From positions 1-64,000 of the forward strand of contig CALROG020000015.1 of NCBI GenBank assembly GCA_943369755.1: DNA of 64,000 nt. Reading direction: 5' to 3'. The notes beneath the pieces are model-generated. The model did no database searches. It saw nothing but the letters and a program-made list of their open reading frames with translations, and was not told the DNA's origin. This stretch comes from CALROG01 sp943369755 (GTDB lineage Bacteria > Pseudomonadota > Gammaproteobacteria > Burkholderiales > Burkholderiaceae_C). Positions 8,090-16,537 of the stretch are shown here, piece by piece. A program made the translations under genes and the position numbers. Position 1 is the first letter of the stretch. Every line of letters starts with the position of its first letter.

Positions 8090-9940
8090 ATGAACTCTCC
8101 CGTGATGCAAGGCTTGAATCTCAATGCCCCGCCGTTCGTGAAGAACGCCCGGCTGATTGCCTGGGTGGCCGACATGGCCGCGCTGTGCAAGCCCGACAGC
8201 ATTTATTGGTGTGATGGCAGCGAAGAGGAATACGCCCGCCTGTGCCAGCAACTGGTGGCCGCAGGCACCTTCAAGGCGCTGGACCCGATCAAGCGGCCCA
8301 ACTCGTTCCTGGCCTGCTCCGACCCGAGCGACGTGGCCCGGGTGGAAGACCGCACCTACATTTGTTCCGAGAAGAAGGAAGACGCCGGCCCCACCAACAA
8401 CTGGATGGCCCCGGCCGAAATGCGCGCCACCTTGCAGCCCTTGTTTGACGGTTGCATGAAGGGCCGCACGCTGTATGTGGTGCCGTTCAGCATGGGCCCG
8501 CTGGGCTCACCGATTGCCCACATCGGCATTGAGCTGTCAGACAGCCCCTATGTGGCCGTGAACATGAAAATCATGACCCGCATGGGCAAGGCCGTGTACG
8601 ACGTGCTGGGCGTCAACGGCGAGTTTGTGCCCTGCGTGCACACCGTGGGTGCGCCGCTGCAAGCCGGGCAGGCCGACGTGAAGTGGCCCTGCAACCCCAC
8701 CAAGTACATCGTGCACTACCCGCAGACGCGCGAGATCTGGAGCTATGGCTCGGGCTACGGCGGCAATGCACTGCTGGGCAAGAAGTGCTTTGCCCTGCGC
8801 ATAGCATCGACCATGGGCCGCGACGAAGGCTGGCTGGCCGAGCACATGCTCATCCTGGGCGTGACCAACCCCGAGGGCAAGAAGTACCACGTGGCGGCCG
8901 CATTCCCCAGCGCCTGCGGCAAGACCAACTTCGCCATGCTGATCCCGCCCAAGGGCTTTGACGGCTGGAAGGTCACCACCATTGGCGACGACATCGCCTG
9001 GATCAAGCCGCAAGCCGACGGCACCTTGCGCGCCATCAACCCCGAAGCCGGCTACTTTGGCGTGGCCCCGGGCACCAACACGCTGACCAACCCCAACTGC
9101 ATGGCCAGCCTGGACAAAAACGTGATCTTCACCAACGTGGCGCTGACCGAAGACGGCGACGTGTGGTGGGAGGGCATGGGCGACGCACCGGCCCACGCCA
9201 TTGACTGGCAGGGCAAGCCATGGACGCCGCAAATTGCCAAGGAGACTGGTGCCAAAGCGGCCCACCCCAATGCGCGGTTTACCGTGGCCGCCATCAACAA
9301 CCCGGCGCTGGACAGCGCCTGGGACGATCCGGCTGGCGTGAAGATTGACGCCTTCATCTTCGGCGGCCGCCGCTCTACCACCGTGCCGCTGGTGACCGAG
9401 GCCCGCAACTGGACAGAGGGCGTCTACATGGCCGCCACCATGGGCTCCGAGACCACCGCCGCCGCGACCGGCCAGGCCGGTGTGGTGCGCCGCGACCCGT
9501 TCGCCATGCTGCCCTTCATGGGCTACAACATGAGCGACTATTTTCAGCATTGGCTAGACTTGGGCAAGAAGCTCGAGGCCTCGGGCGCCACGCTGCCGCG
9601 CATTTACACCGCCAACTGGTTCCGCAAGGGCGAAGACGGCAAGTTCGTCTGGCCCGGCTACGGCGAGAACATGCGCGTGCTGAAGTGGATGATCGACCGC
9701 ATCGAAGGCAAGGCCGCCGGCACAGAGCATGTTTTTGGCGTCAGCCCGGCGTACGAAGAGCTCAACTGGACCGGGCTGGACTTCACCGCCGAACAGTTCA
9801 ACACCGTCACCAGCATCGACAAGGCCGCCTGGCAAAAAGAGCTGGCGCTGCACACCGAGCTGTTCCAGCAACTGGCCTACCACCTGCCCAGCGAGCTGAA
9901 CGAAACCAAGGCGAAGATCGAGCAGCGCCTAGCCGCCTGA
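8090..9940 (+). CDS. pckG: Phosphoenolpyruvate carboxykinase (GTP)
   Basis: 616 residues, normal length for the GTP-dependent enzyme, which converts oxaloacetate and GTP to PEP, CO2 and GDP in gluconeogenesis. Diagnostic segments include the kinase loop AAFPSACGKTNFAM with the P-loop ACGKTN at 275-280, the metal-binding GDDIAW (299-304), and FGGRRSTTVPLV further on. The ATG follows AGGAG by eight bases. It is a single-gene transcript bounded by terminators at 7773-7808 and 9954-9983, with a long leader carrying an inverted repeat. Its presence indicates growth on organic acids, amino acids or other gluconeogenic substrates. Confidence 0.97.
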   Translation: MNSPVMQGLNLNAPPFVKNARLIAWVADMAALCKPDSIYWCDGSEEEYARLCQQLVAAGTFKALDPIKRPNSFLACSDPSDVARVEDRTYICSEKKEDAGPTNNWMAPAEMRATLQPLFDGCMKGRTLYVVPFSMGPLGSPIAHIGIELSDSPYVAVNMKIMTRMGKAVYDVLGVNGEFVPCVHTVGAPLQAGQADVKWPCNPTKYIVHYPQTREIWSYGSGYGGNALLGKKCFALRIASTMGRDEGWLAEHMLILGVTNPEGKKYHVAAAFPSACGKTNFAMLIPPKGFDGWKVTTIGDDIAWIKPQADGTLRAINPEAGYFGVAPGTNTLTNPNCMASLDKNVIFTNVALTEDGDVWWEGMGDAPAHAIDWQGKPWTPQIAKETGAKAAHPNARFTVAAINNPALDSAWDDPAGVKIDAFIFGGRRSTTVPLVTEARNWTEGVYMAATMGSETTAAATGQAGVVRRDPFAMLPFMGYNMSDYFQHWLDLGKKLEASGATLPRIYTANWFRKGEDGKFVWPGYGENMRVLKWMIDRIEGKAAGTEHVFGVSPAYEELNWTGLDFTAEQFNTVTSIDKAAWQKELALHTELFQQLAYHLPSELNETKAKIEQRLAA

Positions 9941-9953
9941 CGCTGCCCCATTG

Positions 9954-9983
9954 AAAAAGGCCACCGCATGCGGTGGCCTTTTT
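9954..9983. terminator. Bidirectional terminator after pckG
   Basis: AAAAAGGCCACCGCA followed by TGCGGTGGCCTTTTT makes a perfect stem with A and T tails. It ends pckG and also the convergent membrane-protein gene at 10005-10445. Confidence 0.9.
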
Positions 9984-10004
9984 CATGGGGCGGGTTGAAC
10001 GGAT

Positions 10005-10445
10005 TCAGGAAAAGCCGCGCACATCACCGTCGGCGTCGCGGCTCATGGCGCGGCTGATGTCGGCCATTACGCGGGCGTCGGTTTGCGCCAGTGCCCAGAG
10101 CTCCTCGTCCTGGGCAGACTGCCGGCGGCGCTCGCGCAGCACCCGCACGGCGGTGCGCAGCACGCTGCCGGCGTTGCGTGCCGGCGCGGCCAGCAGGGCC
10201 AGCGCGGTGAAGGCAATCGTCCACATGACGATCCAGGCCATCAGAAGGTGCCCTTCGGTCCAGGTCTCCACCACCTGGTTGGCAACCACCAGCAGCGCCG
10301 CGACCACCGCGGCCAGCAGCAACGTCGCAGCACCCCGGGCACCGTCAAACCTGCTGGCCAGGTTCTTCAGGCTGGCGGCGGCCCGCTCTGCGCGCACAAC
10401 GCCAGGGTGTTCGGTGAAGTATTCGGTGTGTACAAAGCTGGTCAT
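10005..10445 (-). CDS. Hypothetical inner-membrane protein with two TM helices
   Basis: 146 residues from the ATG at 10445, preferred over a TTG two codons earlier because AAAGGGA is well spaced before it. Two hydrophobic helices lie at about residues 40-58 (ATLLLAAVVAALLVV) and 68-88 (LLMAWIVMWTIAFTALALLA). An arginine-rich segment (VLRERRRQSAQDE) and a charged C-terminal tail follow on the cytoplasmic side. It is divergent from a LysR gene, with about 115 bases between the starts, so the regulator may control it. No family is recognised. Confidence 0.7.
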   Translation of the reverse strand: MTSFVHTEYFTEHPGVVRAERAAASLKNLASRFDGARGAATLLLAAVVAALLVVANQVVETWTEGHLLMAWIVMWTIAFTALALLAAPARNAGSVLRTAVRVLRERRRQSAQDEELWALAQTDARVMADISRAMSRDADGDVRGFS

Positions 10446-10523
10446 GGTCAATCCCTTTCAAAGCGCTCGCGGCGAAATGGCCGGGTGCGTAGGCAGAATA
10501 TTAGGGTTAATACTGATATATAT

Positions 10524-10537
10524 CCAATTTAGATTGG
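10524..10537. promoter_or_regulatory. Palindrome CCAATTTAGATTGG in a divergent promoter
   Basis: CCAAT-TTAG-ATTGG lies 25 bases before the LysR gene and about 80 bases before the divergent membrane-protein gene, in an AT-rich stretch (GATATATATCC). Position and symmetry fit a LysR-type binding site used for autoregulation and control of the divergent gene. Confidence 0.45.
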
Positions 10538-10561
10538 TGATGGCTATCATTCACAAATCGT

Positions 10562-11518
10562 ATGGCCAACTTCAACTTCCGAACCCTTGATCTGAACCTG
10601 CTTCGGGTCTTTGACCAGGTCATGAACGAGCGCAACCTGACCCGGGCAGCCAGCAATCTGGCCATGACGCAGCCCGCGGTGAGCAATGCCTTGCGCCGCC
10701 TGCGCGAGACGCTGGGTGACGAGCTGGTGCGCCGCAAGGGTTATGGCGTGGAGCCAACCCCGCGGGCGCTGGCGCTTTGGCCGGCCATAGGCGACGCGCT
10801 TCGCCAGATTGAGGCCTCGCTGGCCCCGGGTGACTTTGTAGCGGCCAGCGCCAACAACACCTTCGTGCTGGCCATGGCCGACGCCACGGCGGCTGAGCTG
10901 ATGCCCGGTTTGGTGGCAATCATTGAGCAAGATGCCCCGGGGGTGTCGATGCGGGTGTTGCCCCTCACCACGCGCGACCCGCGCCGCCTGCTGGACGACG
11001 GCCATATTGATCTGGCGGTGGGGTTCTTCCCGGCGGTACTGGCCGACCTCACGGCGCAGGCCCAGGCCGGCGGCAAAGCGGCTTTTGAACACCAGCGCCT
11101 GTACGACGGTGAATACGTGTGTGTGATGCGCAAAGGCCACCAACTGGCCAGTGGCGCATTCACCCTCAAGCGGTTTTGCAGTGCGCACCACCTGCTGGTG
11201 AGCTTTTCCGGGCGGCCGTTCGGCTTTGTAGACGAAGCCTTGGCTTCGCTGGGTCAGGCGCGGCGCATTGTGCTCACGGTCAACCAGTTCTTCACCGCCG
11301 GGCGCGTCGTGGCGGGCTCAGACTTGCTGACGGTGCTGCCGCGCCACTTTGTAACGGTGACCGGCATGGCCAGCGAGCTCAAGGTGCGCGAGCTGCCGTT
11401 TGAGCTCCCGCCGGTGCATGTGGACTCGCTCTGGCACATTCGCCAGGGCCAGCGCAGCGAACACGCCTGGCTGCGCCTGGCAGTGGTGGCTGCGGCGGGC
11501 CAGGCGTTTGCGCGCTAA
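10562..11518 (+). CDS. LysR-family regulator (NodD/NahR-like subgroup)
   Basis: 318 residues. The winged helix-turn-helix spans about residues 8-66 (NLLRVFDQVMNERNLTRAAS, then MTQPAVSNALRRLRETLGD). The opening FRTLDLNLLRVFD and the segment after the HTH (VRRKGYGVEPTPRAL) are typical of the NodD/NahR/LeuO-like branch. The C-terminal part is the periplasmic-binding-like effector domain. It is divergent from the two-TM protein gene and has a palindrome in the shared promoter. A dispersed repeat copy begins three bases after the stop. The effector is unknown. Confidence 0.88.
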   Translation: MANFNFRTLDLNLLRVFDQVMNERNLTRAASNLAMTQPAVSNALRRLRETLGDELVRRKGYGVEPTPRALALWPAIGDALRQIEASLAPGDFVAASANNTFVLAMADATAAELMPGLVAIIEQDAPGVSMRVLPLTTRDPRRLLDDGHIDLAVGFFPAVLADLTAQAQAGGKAAFEHQRLYDGEYVCVMRKGHQLASGAFTLKRFCSAHHLLVSFSGRPFGFVDEALASLGQARRIVLTVNQFFTAGRVVAGSDLLTVLPRHFVTVTGMASELKVRELPFELPPVHVDSLWHIRQGQRSEHAWLRLAVVAAAGQAFAR

Positions 11519-11521
11519 ATT

Positions 11522-11580
11522 GCTATGCTTTTTATAGTGGCTCAGGCAATCTGCACGCGGGCTACAGCCGGTTTTGCCTT
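11522..11580 (+). repeat. Palindromic dispersed repeat, copy 2
   Basis: Begins GCTATGCTTTTTATAGTGGC, then CTCAGGCA, a variable piece, and GCGGGCTACAGCC plus GGTTTTGCC. It fills nearly all of the gap between the convergent LysR gene and the small gene at 11588-11794. One of the best-preserved copies. Confidence 0.85.
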
Positions 11581-11587
11581 GAAACGC

Positions 11588-11794
11588 CTAGCGTACAACG
11601 CTCAGATAGGCGCTGGCGGCGCGGCGCAGTTCACGGGCCTGGCGCGGGTTCAGGCCGGCCCGCGACTCGGCGCGCTCCATGAGCTGGGAGGCAACGCCGT
11701 CTTCCCCGGCGACGGGCTCACCAGAACTGCGCAGGGCAGTGGCAGAGCGGCCCCAGAGGCGAAAACGGGTCAATTGGGCAAACAAGGTATACAT
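11588..11794 (-). CDS. Small basic protein of unknown function (68 aa)
   Basis: The frame begins MYTLFAQLTRFRLWGRSATA and ends RELRRAASAYLSVVR. Codon use matches the high-GC genes around it (G/C in most third positions), which argues for a real gene. There is no signal peptide. The second half looks helical and basic. The ATG at 11794 lacks a strong ribosome-binding site; a TTG six codons earlier is possible. I do not recognise a family. Confidence 0.5.
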   Translation of the reverse strand: MYTLFAQLTRFRLWGRSATALRSSGEPVAGEDGVASQLMERAESRAGLNPRQARELRRAASAYLSVVR

Positions 11795-11941
11795 GGTCTG
11801 GGTCACCGCCAAGATGCGGTGAAAAGTTACGACAAACCTAGAATAAGGGTTTTCCCTAGGGTTGCAAGCCTAGCGGGGCGCGATACCCATGCGTTCTCGA
11901 CATAGTTTGCGCTGCGTCACGAGGCAGTATGCTTGTAACCC

Positions 11942-13912
11942 ATGAACGCGCCGACTTCGCCACAGACTGCCGCAATTCACCGGCTGGGCGAGGAGTGGCT
12001 GATCCAGGTGGCCGACAGCATTGATGAAATGCTCTGGGTCTGGGAGCCCGAGACCCAGCGAATCACCTATTCCAACAAGGCGTTCGAGCGCTTCTGGGGT
12101 TTTGCCGCAGCCTCCCAGGGGCTGGGCGGGCCACAGGCACTGATGAATCAGGTGCATGCCGATGATCGGGCCCGCCTGAGCCAGTCGCGCCACCTGCTGA
12201 CCAGCGCTGGCTCGAACGGCTACACCGAAGAGTACCGTGTCACCCAGCCGCCCCGACCGGCGGAGATGGTGAGCCAAAGCCGCACCGCCTGGCTGCGCGA
12301 AAGCGCCTTCCCGGTGCGCGCCGCCGGTGGCGAGCTGCTGCGGGTGACGCATATCGCGCGTGACGTGACCTGGCAGCTCGACACCACGGCGCGGCTGCGC
12401 GCCGAGATCAGCCGGCGCACCGACGCCGAGCGCAACCTCAGTGACGCCACAACCCGGCTGCAAACCCTGATCGCCACCGCCAACGACGCCGTGGTGACCA
12501 TTGACGAGCAGAGCCTGATCATTGACTGGAACAACGCCGCCGAACGCATGTTCGGCTGGGCCCGCGTGGACGTGCTGGGCAAGCGGCTAACCGATCTGAT
12601 CATTCCGCCGCTGCACCGCGAGCACCACACGGCGGGCATTGCCCGCTACCTGCGCGACGGCACGGCCGTGATGTTCAACCGGCGGGTGGAAACCACCGCG
12701 CTGCGCCGCAGTGGCGAGGAATTTGACGCCGAGCTGTCGATCTGGCCGGTGCGCAGTGGCGACCAGCACACCTTCAGCTCGTTCATTCGGGACATCTCGC
12801 GGCGCAAGGCCGCTGAACGCGCGCTGGCGGATTCCGAGGCCAAGTACCGCAAGGTGGTCGAGAACGTCAACGAGGGCATCCTGGTCACAGCGGCGGGGCG
12901 CATTCTGTACGCCAACCCGCGCGCCCTGGCCCTGACCGGGCTGGACGAAGAAACCGCCCTGTCGCGCCCGTTCATCGAGTTCATCCACCCCGATGACCGC
13001 GACCTGGTGCTGAGCAACCACATGCGCCGACTGCGCGGTGAGCAGGTCGAGAATCACTACCAGTTTCGCGTGGTACACAAAGACGGCACCATCGTCTGGC
13101 TTGAAATCAGCGCGGTGCTGTTTGAGTGGCGCGCAACGCCCGCCACGCTGAACTTTCTGACCGACGTAACGTTGCGCCGCCAGGTCGAGCAGGACATGCG
13201 CAACGCGCTGTCACGGGAGCGCGAGCTGTCGGAGCTGAAGTCGCGCTTTGTGGCCGTGGCCTCGCACGAATTCCGCACACCGCTGGCGGCAATTCTCTCG
13301 TCGGTGGAGTTGCTGGACGACTACGGCCACCGGCTGCCGCCGGATGAGCGCAAGGAAATGCTGACGCTGATCAAGACCGCCGTGGCCCGAATGAACGACA
13401 TGGTCGACCAGGTGCTGCTGACCAGCCGGCTGGAGTCAGGCAAGTTCGCCTTCAGCCCCCGGCCGCAGCGCATGCCCGACCTGCTGGTGCAAATTGCCGC
13501 TGAAATGGACCGCGCCAACCCCCAGGCCGCACGCATCGCCATGCAATGCGACGGCGTGGACCAGCCACGCCTGATTGACCCGGTGCTGGTGCGCCATGTG
13601 CTTGTCAACCTGCTGTCCAACGCGCTGAAGTATTCGCCGCCCGATTCGGCCGTGACCTGCGCGGTCAGTGCCGACAAGGAACGGCTGCACCTGCATGTAA
13701 CGGACCGCGGCATCGGCATTCCGGCGGCCGACCTGCCAAGGCTGTTCGAGAGCTTTCACCGTGGCACCAATGTTGGCAACATCCAGGGCACCGGCATCGG
13801 CCTGCACATCGTCAAGGAATGCGTGGGCCTGCATTGCGGCACCATCGATGTGCAAAGTGCGCCCGGCCAGCAAACCACCTTTCACGTGCACCTGCACGCG
13901 CCACTGGCTTAG
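11942..13912 (+). CDS. PAS-domain sensor histidine kinase (soluble)
   Basis: 656 residues with no membrane helix. Three PAS-like domains lie at about 18-145, 170-288 (NDAVVTIDEQSLIIDWNNAA) and 297-413, with the linker ISRRKAAERAL typical of PAC ends. The HisKA domain carries the phospho-acceptor His442 in VASHEFRTPL. The ATPase has the N box NLLSNALKYS (556-565), G1 DRGIGIP (588-594) and G2 GTGIGLHIV (616-624). The stop is eight bases before the sigma-54 regulator gene, so the two form a two-component pair. Lack of transmembrane segments means it senses an internal cue such as redox state, light or a metabolite; the cue is not visible. Confidence 0.92.
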   Translation: MNAPTSPQTAAIHRLGEEWLIQVADSIDEMLWVWEPETQRITYSNKAFERFWGFAAASQGLGGPQALMNQVHADDRARLSQSRHLLTSAGSNGYTEEYRVTQPPRPAEMVSQSRTAWLRESAFPVRAAGGELLRVTHIARDVTWQLDTTARLRAEISRRTDAERNLSDATTRLQTLIATANDAVVTIDEQSLIIDWNNAAERMFGWARVDVLGKRLTDLIIPPLHREHHTAGIARYLRDGTAVMFNRRVETTALRRSGEEFDAELSIWPVRSGDQHTFSSFIRDISRRKAAERALADSEAKYRKVVENVNEGILVTAAGRILYANPRALALTGLDEETALSRPFIEFIHPDDRDLVLSNHMRRLRGEQVENHYQFRVVHKDGTIVWLEISAVLFEWRATPATLNFLTDVTLRRQVEQDMRNALSRERELSELKSRFVAVASHEFRTPLAAILSSVELLDDYGHRLPPDERKEMLTLIKTAVARMNDMVDQVLLTSRLESGKFAFSPRPQRMPDLLVQIAAEMDRANPQAARIAMQCDGVDQPRLIDPVLVRHVLVNLLSNALKYSPPDSAVTCAVSADKERLHLHVTDRGIGIPAADLPRLFESFHRGTNVGNIQGTGIGLHIVKECVGLHCGTIDVQSAPGQQTTFHVHLHAPLA

Positions 13913-13920
13913 CCGCCACG

Positions 13921-15267
13921 ATGGCGCGCATCCTGATCGTTGATGACGACCCGGCGCTGCTGCGGCTGTTGTCCCTGCGGCTGCGCCACGAAGGCCATGA
14001 GGTCATTGAGGCCGACGGTGGTGAGGCCGCGCTGGCCCGGCTTGACCATGAGCTGCCGGCGCTGCTGATCACCGACCTGCGCATGGCCGGGATGGACGGC
14101 CTGCAACTGTTCGCCGCGGTGCACCGCCGCCACCCGCTGCTGCCGGTACTGATGCTGACCGCGCACGGCACTATTCCCGACGCGGTGAAGGCCTTGCAGC
14201 GCGGCGTGTTCGGCTACATCACCAAACCCTTTGAAGCGCGCGACCTGATGGCCGAGGTAGAGCGTGCGCTGACCGCGTCGCGTGCCCTGGGGGCCGACAT
14301 GCCGGGCGACGAACCCGGTGAAGCCTGGCGCGAAGCGATTCTGACGCGCAGCCCGCGCATGGTGCAGCTGCTGAGCGAGGCGCGGCTGCTGGCGCAAAGC
14401 GACGCTTCGGTGCTGATCCACGGCGCCAGCGGCACTGGCAAGGAGCTGTTGGCGCGCGCCATTCACGCAGCCAGCCCGCGCGGGCGTGAGCCGCTGGTGG
14501 CGGTGAACTGCGGCGCCATCCCTGAGAACCTGGTCGAGTCGGAGCTGTTTGGCCACGTCAAGGGCGCATTCACCGGCGCAGTACGCGACAACCCGGGCCT
14601 GTTTGTCAGCGCCCAGCGCGGCACCATTTTTCTGGACGAGATTGCCGACCTGCCACTGGCCATGCAGGTCAAGCTGCTGCGGGTGCTGCAAGAGCGCGAG
14701 GTTCGCGCGGTGGGTGCTGCAAAGGCCCAGCGCATCGATGTGCGGGTGATTTCAGCGTCGCACCGCAAACTGGACGAAGAGGTTGCAGCGGGCAGCTTTC
14801 GCGAAGACCTGTTCTACCGCCTCAACGTGGTCAGCCTGCACTTGCCGACCCTGGTGGAGCGGCGCGAAGACATTGCGCTGATTGCGCAGAACTTCATGGC
14901 CACGCTGGCACAGCGCTACGGCAAGACATTGGCCGGCTTTGCGCCCGGTGCAATGGAGCTGCTGGCCGGCGCACCCTGGCCGGGCAACGTGCGCCAGCTC
15001 CAGAACGTGGTGGAGAAGTGTGTGGTGCTGTGCACCACACCACTGATACCGTTGACATTGGTACAGCGCGCCTTGTCCAACCAGGGCAGCGAGATGCTGC
15101 CATTTGACGAGGCCCGCCGCCAGTTTGAGCGCGACTACCTGATCCAGCTGCTCAAGCTCACCGGCGGCAACGTCACCCAGGCCGCCAAGCTGGCCCAACG
15201 CAACCGCACCGACTTCTACGCCCTGCTCGGGCGCCACCAGATCGAGCCTGCCGCCTTCAAGGCCTGA
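13921..15267 (+). CDS. glrR: GlrR/QseF-type sigma-54-dependent response regulator
   Basis: 448 residues from the ATG eight bases after the kinase stop. The receiver has acidic residues Asp8-Asp10, phospho-acceptor Asp52, Thr80 and Lys102. The AAA+ domain has Walker A GASGTGKE (168-175), the sigma-54 contact loop GAFTGA (215-220) and Walker B GTIFLDE (234-240). The C-terminal Fis-type HTH ends NRTDFYALLGRHQI, close to the end of enterobacterial GlrR (QseF). Two sites of the form TGTC-N10-GACA, the pattern reported for GlrR in Escherichia coli, lie directly downstream, which supports the assignment. The partner kinase differs from QseE/GlrK, so the input is probably different. Confidence 0.85.
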   Translation: MARILIVDDDPALLRLLSLRLRHEGHEVIEADGGEAALARLDHELPALLITDLRMAGMDGLQLFAAVHRRHPLLPVLMLTAHGTIPDAVKALQRGVFGYITKPFEARDLMAEVERALTASRALGADMPGDEPGEAWREAILTRSPRMVQLLSEARLLAQSDASVLIHGASGTGKELLARAIHAASPRGREPLVAVNCGAIPENLVESELFGHVKGAFTGAVRDNPGLFVSAQRGTIFLDEIADLPLAMQVKLLRVLQEREVRAVGAAKAQRIDVRVISASHRKLDEEVAAGSFREDLFYRLNVVSLHLPTLVERREDIALIAQNFMATLAQRYGKTLAGFAPGAMELLAGAPWPGNVRQLQNVVEKCVVLCTTPLIPLTLVQRALSNQGSEMLPFDEARRQFERDYLIQLLKLTGGNVTQAAKLAQRNRTDFYALLGRHQIEPAAFKA

Positions 15268-15293
15268 AAGCGTGCGCTATTCACGGGTGCAGG

Positions 15294-15311
15294 TGTCGGC
15301 CAATGCCGACA
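15294..15311. promoter_or_regulatory. GlrR-type activator site 1 (TGTC-N10-GACA)
   Basis: TGTCGGC-CAAT-GCCGACA is a perfect palindrome with 7-bp arms. It matches the TGTC-N10-GACA pattern known for GlrR and lies 27 bases after the stop of the GlrR-like gene and about 120 bases upstream of a candidate sigma-54 promoter, a normal enhancer distance. Confidence 0.7.
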
Positions 15312-15360
15312 CGGCAAGTGCCTGATTTCAAACGCAATCGCCTCTGCAACGCCCAAGGCC

Positions 15361-15378
15361 TGTCGGCAAACACCGACA
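15361..15378. promoter_or_regulatory. GlrR-type activator site 2 (TGTC-N10-GACA)
   Basis: TGTCGG-CAAACA-CCGACA, extending outward to 9-bp arms (GCCTGTCGG/CCGACAGGC). It has the same spacing as site 1; the two are 67 bases apart. The extended stem could also act as a weak terminator for the two-component operon, although no T-tract follows. Confidence 0.7.
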
Positions 15379-15430
15379 GGCTACAACCCCGCGCTTCTTG
15401 CAAGTTGTTGATTTCATTTGGTTTTCAATC

Positions 15431-15446
15431 TGGCACAGGAGTTGAG
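15431..15446 (+). promoter_or_regulatory. Candidate sigma-54 promoter (imperfect)
   Basis: TGGCAC-AGGAG-TTGAG has the -24 element and correct spacing of a sigma-54 promoter, but the -12 element reads TTGA rather than TTGC. It lies 38 bases before the hydrolase start and downstream of both TGTC-N10-GACA sites. The missing C at -12 is a real weakness. Confidence 0.35.
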
Positions 15447-15483
15447 ATGTAAAGGCATAGCCAACCAAGCCTGGAGCATCCCG

Positions 15484-16500
15484 ATGAACAACGCAACCGC
15501 CTTCAACCCCCGCCTGCGCCGCATGAAGCGCCTGCAACACGCCGTATTGATCACATTGGCCGCCATGGCGCTGGCCGCCTGCGGCGGCGGCGCTGAAGAC
15601 GAGAGTCTTGCCGCGCCGCAGGCTGGCGCCGCACAGCCGTTGCGCGCGAGCGCTGCGCCCGCCAGCAGTGTGACCATGACCAAGGTGAGCTTCACCAATG
15701 CCGAAGGCCAGGCGCTGACCGGCTTTGTCTTCAGCGACCCGACAGCACCGCAGCGCAACGCCGCTGTGGTGATGATGCACGGCTGCGCAGGCGTGTGGTC
15801 CAACGGCATCGAGTCGACCGACGCGCAGCCCTCGATCAAGGCGTTGTCGCACATCCACAAGCGTTGGGGCGAGAGCCTTGCCAAGGCCGGCTACACCGGC
15901 CTGCTGGTGGACAGCTTTACGCCGCGCCGGCTGTTCAATGAGTGCAACAACGGCAGCGCCGGCCTGAATGAAGCCACCGTACGGCCGAAGGACGCACTGG
16001 CCGGCCGAGCCTGGCTGCTCGCCAATGGTCATGTCACAGCCGACCGCATTGCCCTGCTGGGCTGGAGCAACGGTGCCAGCGCCGTGATGGCAACGATGGA
16101 CACCACCAACGAAGGCAGTGCTGGCAGCAAGCCATTCAGTGAGGCCTTCGCGTTCTACCCGGGCTGCGGGCTCATCAATGAATTTGGCGGCGACGCCAGC
16201 ACCACAGCCAAGACTACCTGGCTGCCGTACGCCCCGGTCACGATCCACCACGCGGCGACCGACCCGCTCTACACGGCAGGGCGTTGCGACAACCGCGTCT
16301 CGGTAGCGCAGACGCTGGGCGCCGGCAGCGCCACGGGCAACGCCGTGGCCATGACGGTGTACAGCAGCGCACGCCACAGCTTCGACCAGGTGGACATCGG
16401 CAAGGCCATCGGCGCGCCGTACACGCAGGCCGACAAGGACGCACAGATTGCGGCCGACGCTTCGGTGATGAACCGCCTGAGCGCCATTTTTGGCAACTGA
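15484..16500 (+). CDS. Dienelactone-hydrolase-like lipoprotein
   Basis: 338 residues. I chose the ATG at 15484, which has GGAG seven bases upstream, over an internal methionine without a site. The N-terminus is a lipoprotein signal: basic n-region, hydrophobic ITLAAMALAA, then Cys33 in LAAC, so the protein is anchored in the envelope and faces the periplasm. A glycine-rich and alanine-rich linker follows. The alpha/beta hydrolase domain has MMHGCAG (97-103), the nucleophile elbow GWSNG (Ser195), and a late histidine in ARHSFD. Ser replaces the Cys of classical dienelactone hydrolases. It is the first gene after the GlrR-type sites and is followed closely by a globin gene. The substrate is unknown. 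Confidence 0.8.
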   Translation: MNNATAFNPRLRRMKRLQHAVLITLAAMALAACGGGAEDESLAAPQAGAAQPLRASAAPASSVTMTKVSFTNAEGQALTGFVFSDPTAPQRNAAVVMMHGCAGVWSNGIESTDAQPSIKALSHIHKRWGESLAKAGYTGLLVDSFTPRRLFNECNNGSAGLNEATVRPKDALAGRAWLLANGHVTADRIALLGWSNGASAVMATMDTTNEGSAGSKPFSEAFAFYPGCGLINEFGGDASTTAKTTWLPYAPVTIHHAATDPLYTAGRCDNRVSVAQTLGAGSATGNAVAMTVYSSARHSFDQVDIGKAIGAPYTQADKDAQIAADASVMNRLSAIFGN

Positions 16501-16537
16501 CCCCTTTCAACCCGCAACCCGACCCAAGGAGCCTTCC

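Noticed and set aside
8537..9550. 337-codon minus-strand frame opposite pckG
   Set aside because: Antisense of a highly conserved enzyme; no ribosome-binding site and no motif.
15358..15381. Palindrome at 15358-15381 as a terminator of the two-component operon
   Set aside because: No T-tract; the TGTC-N10-GACA match and its twin at 15294 favour a regulator-binding role.
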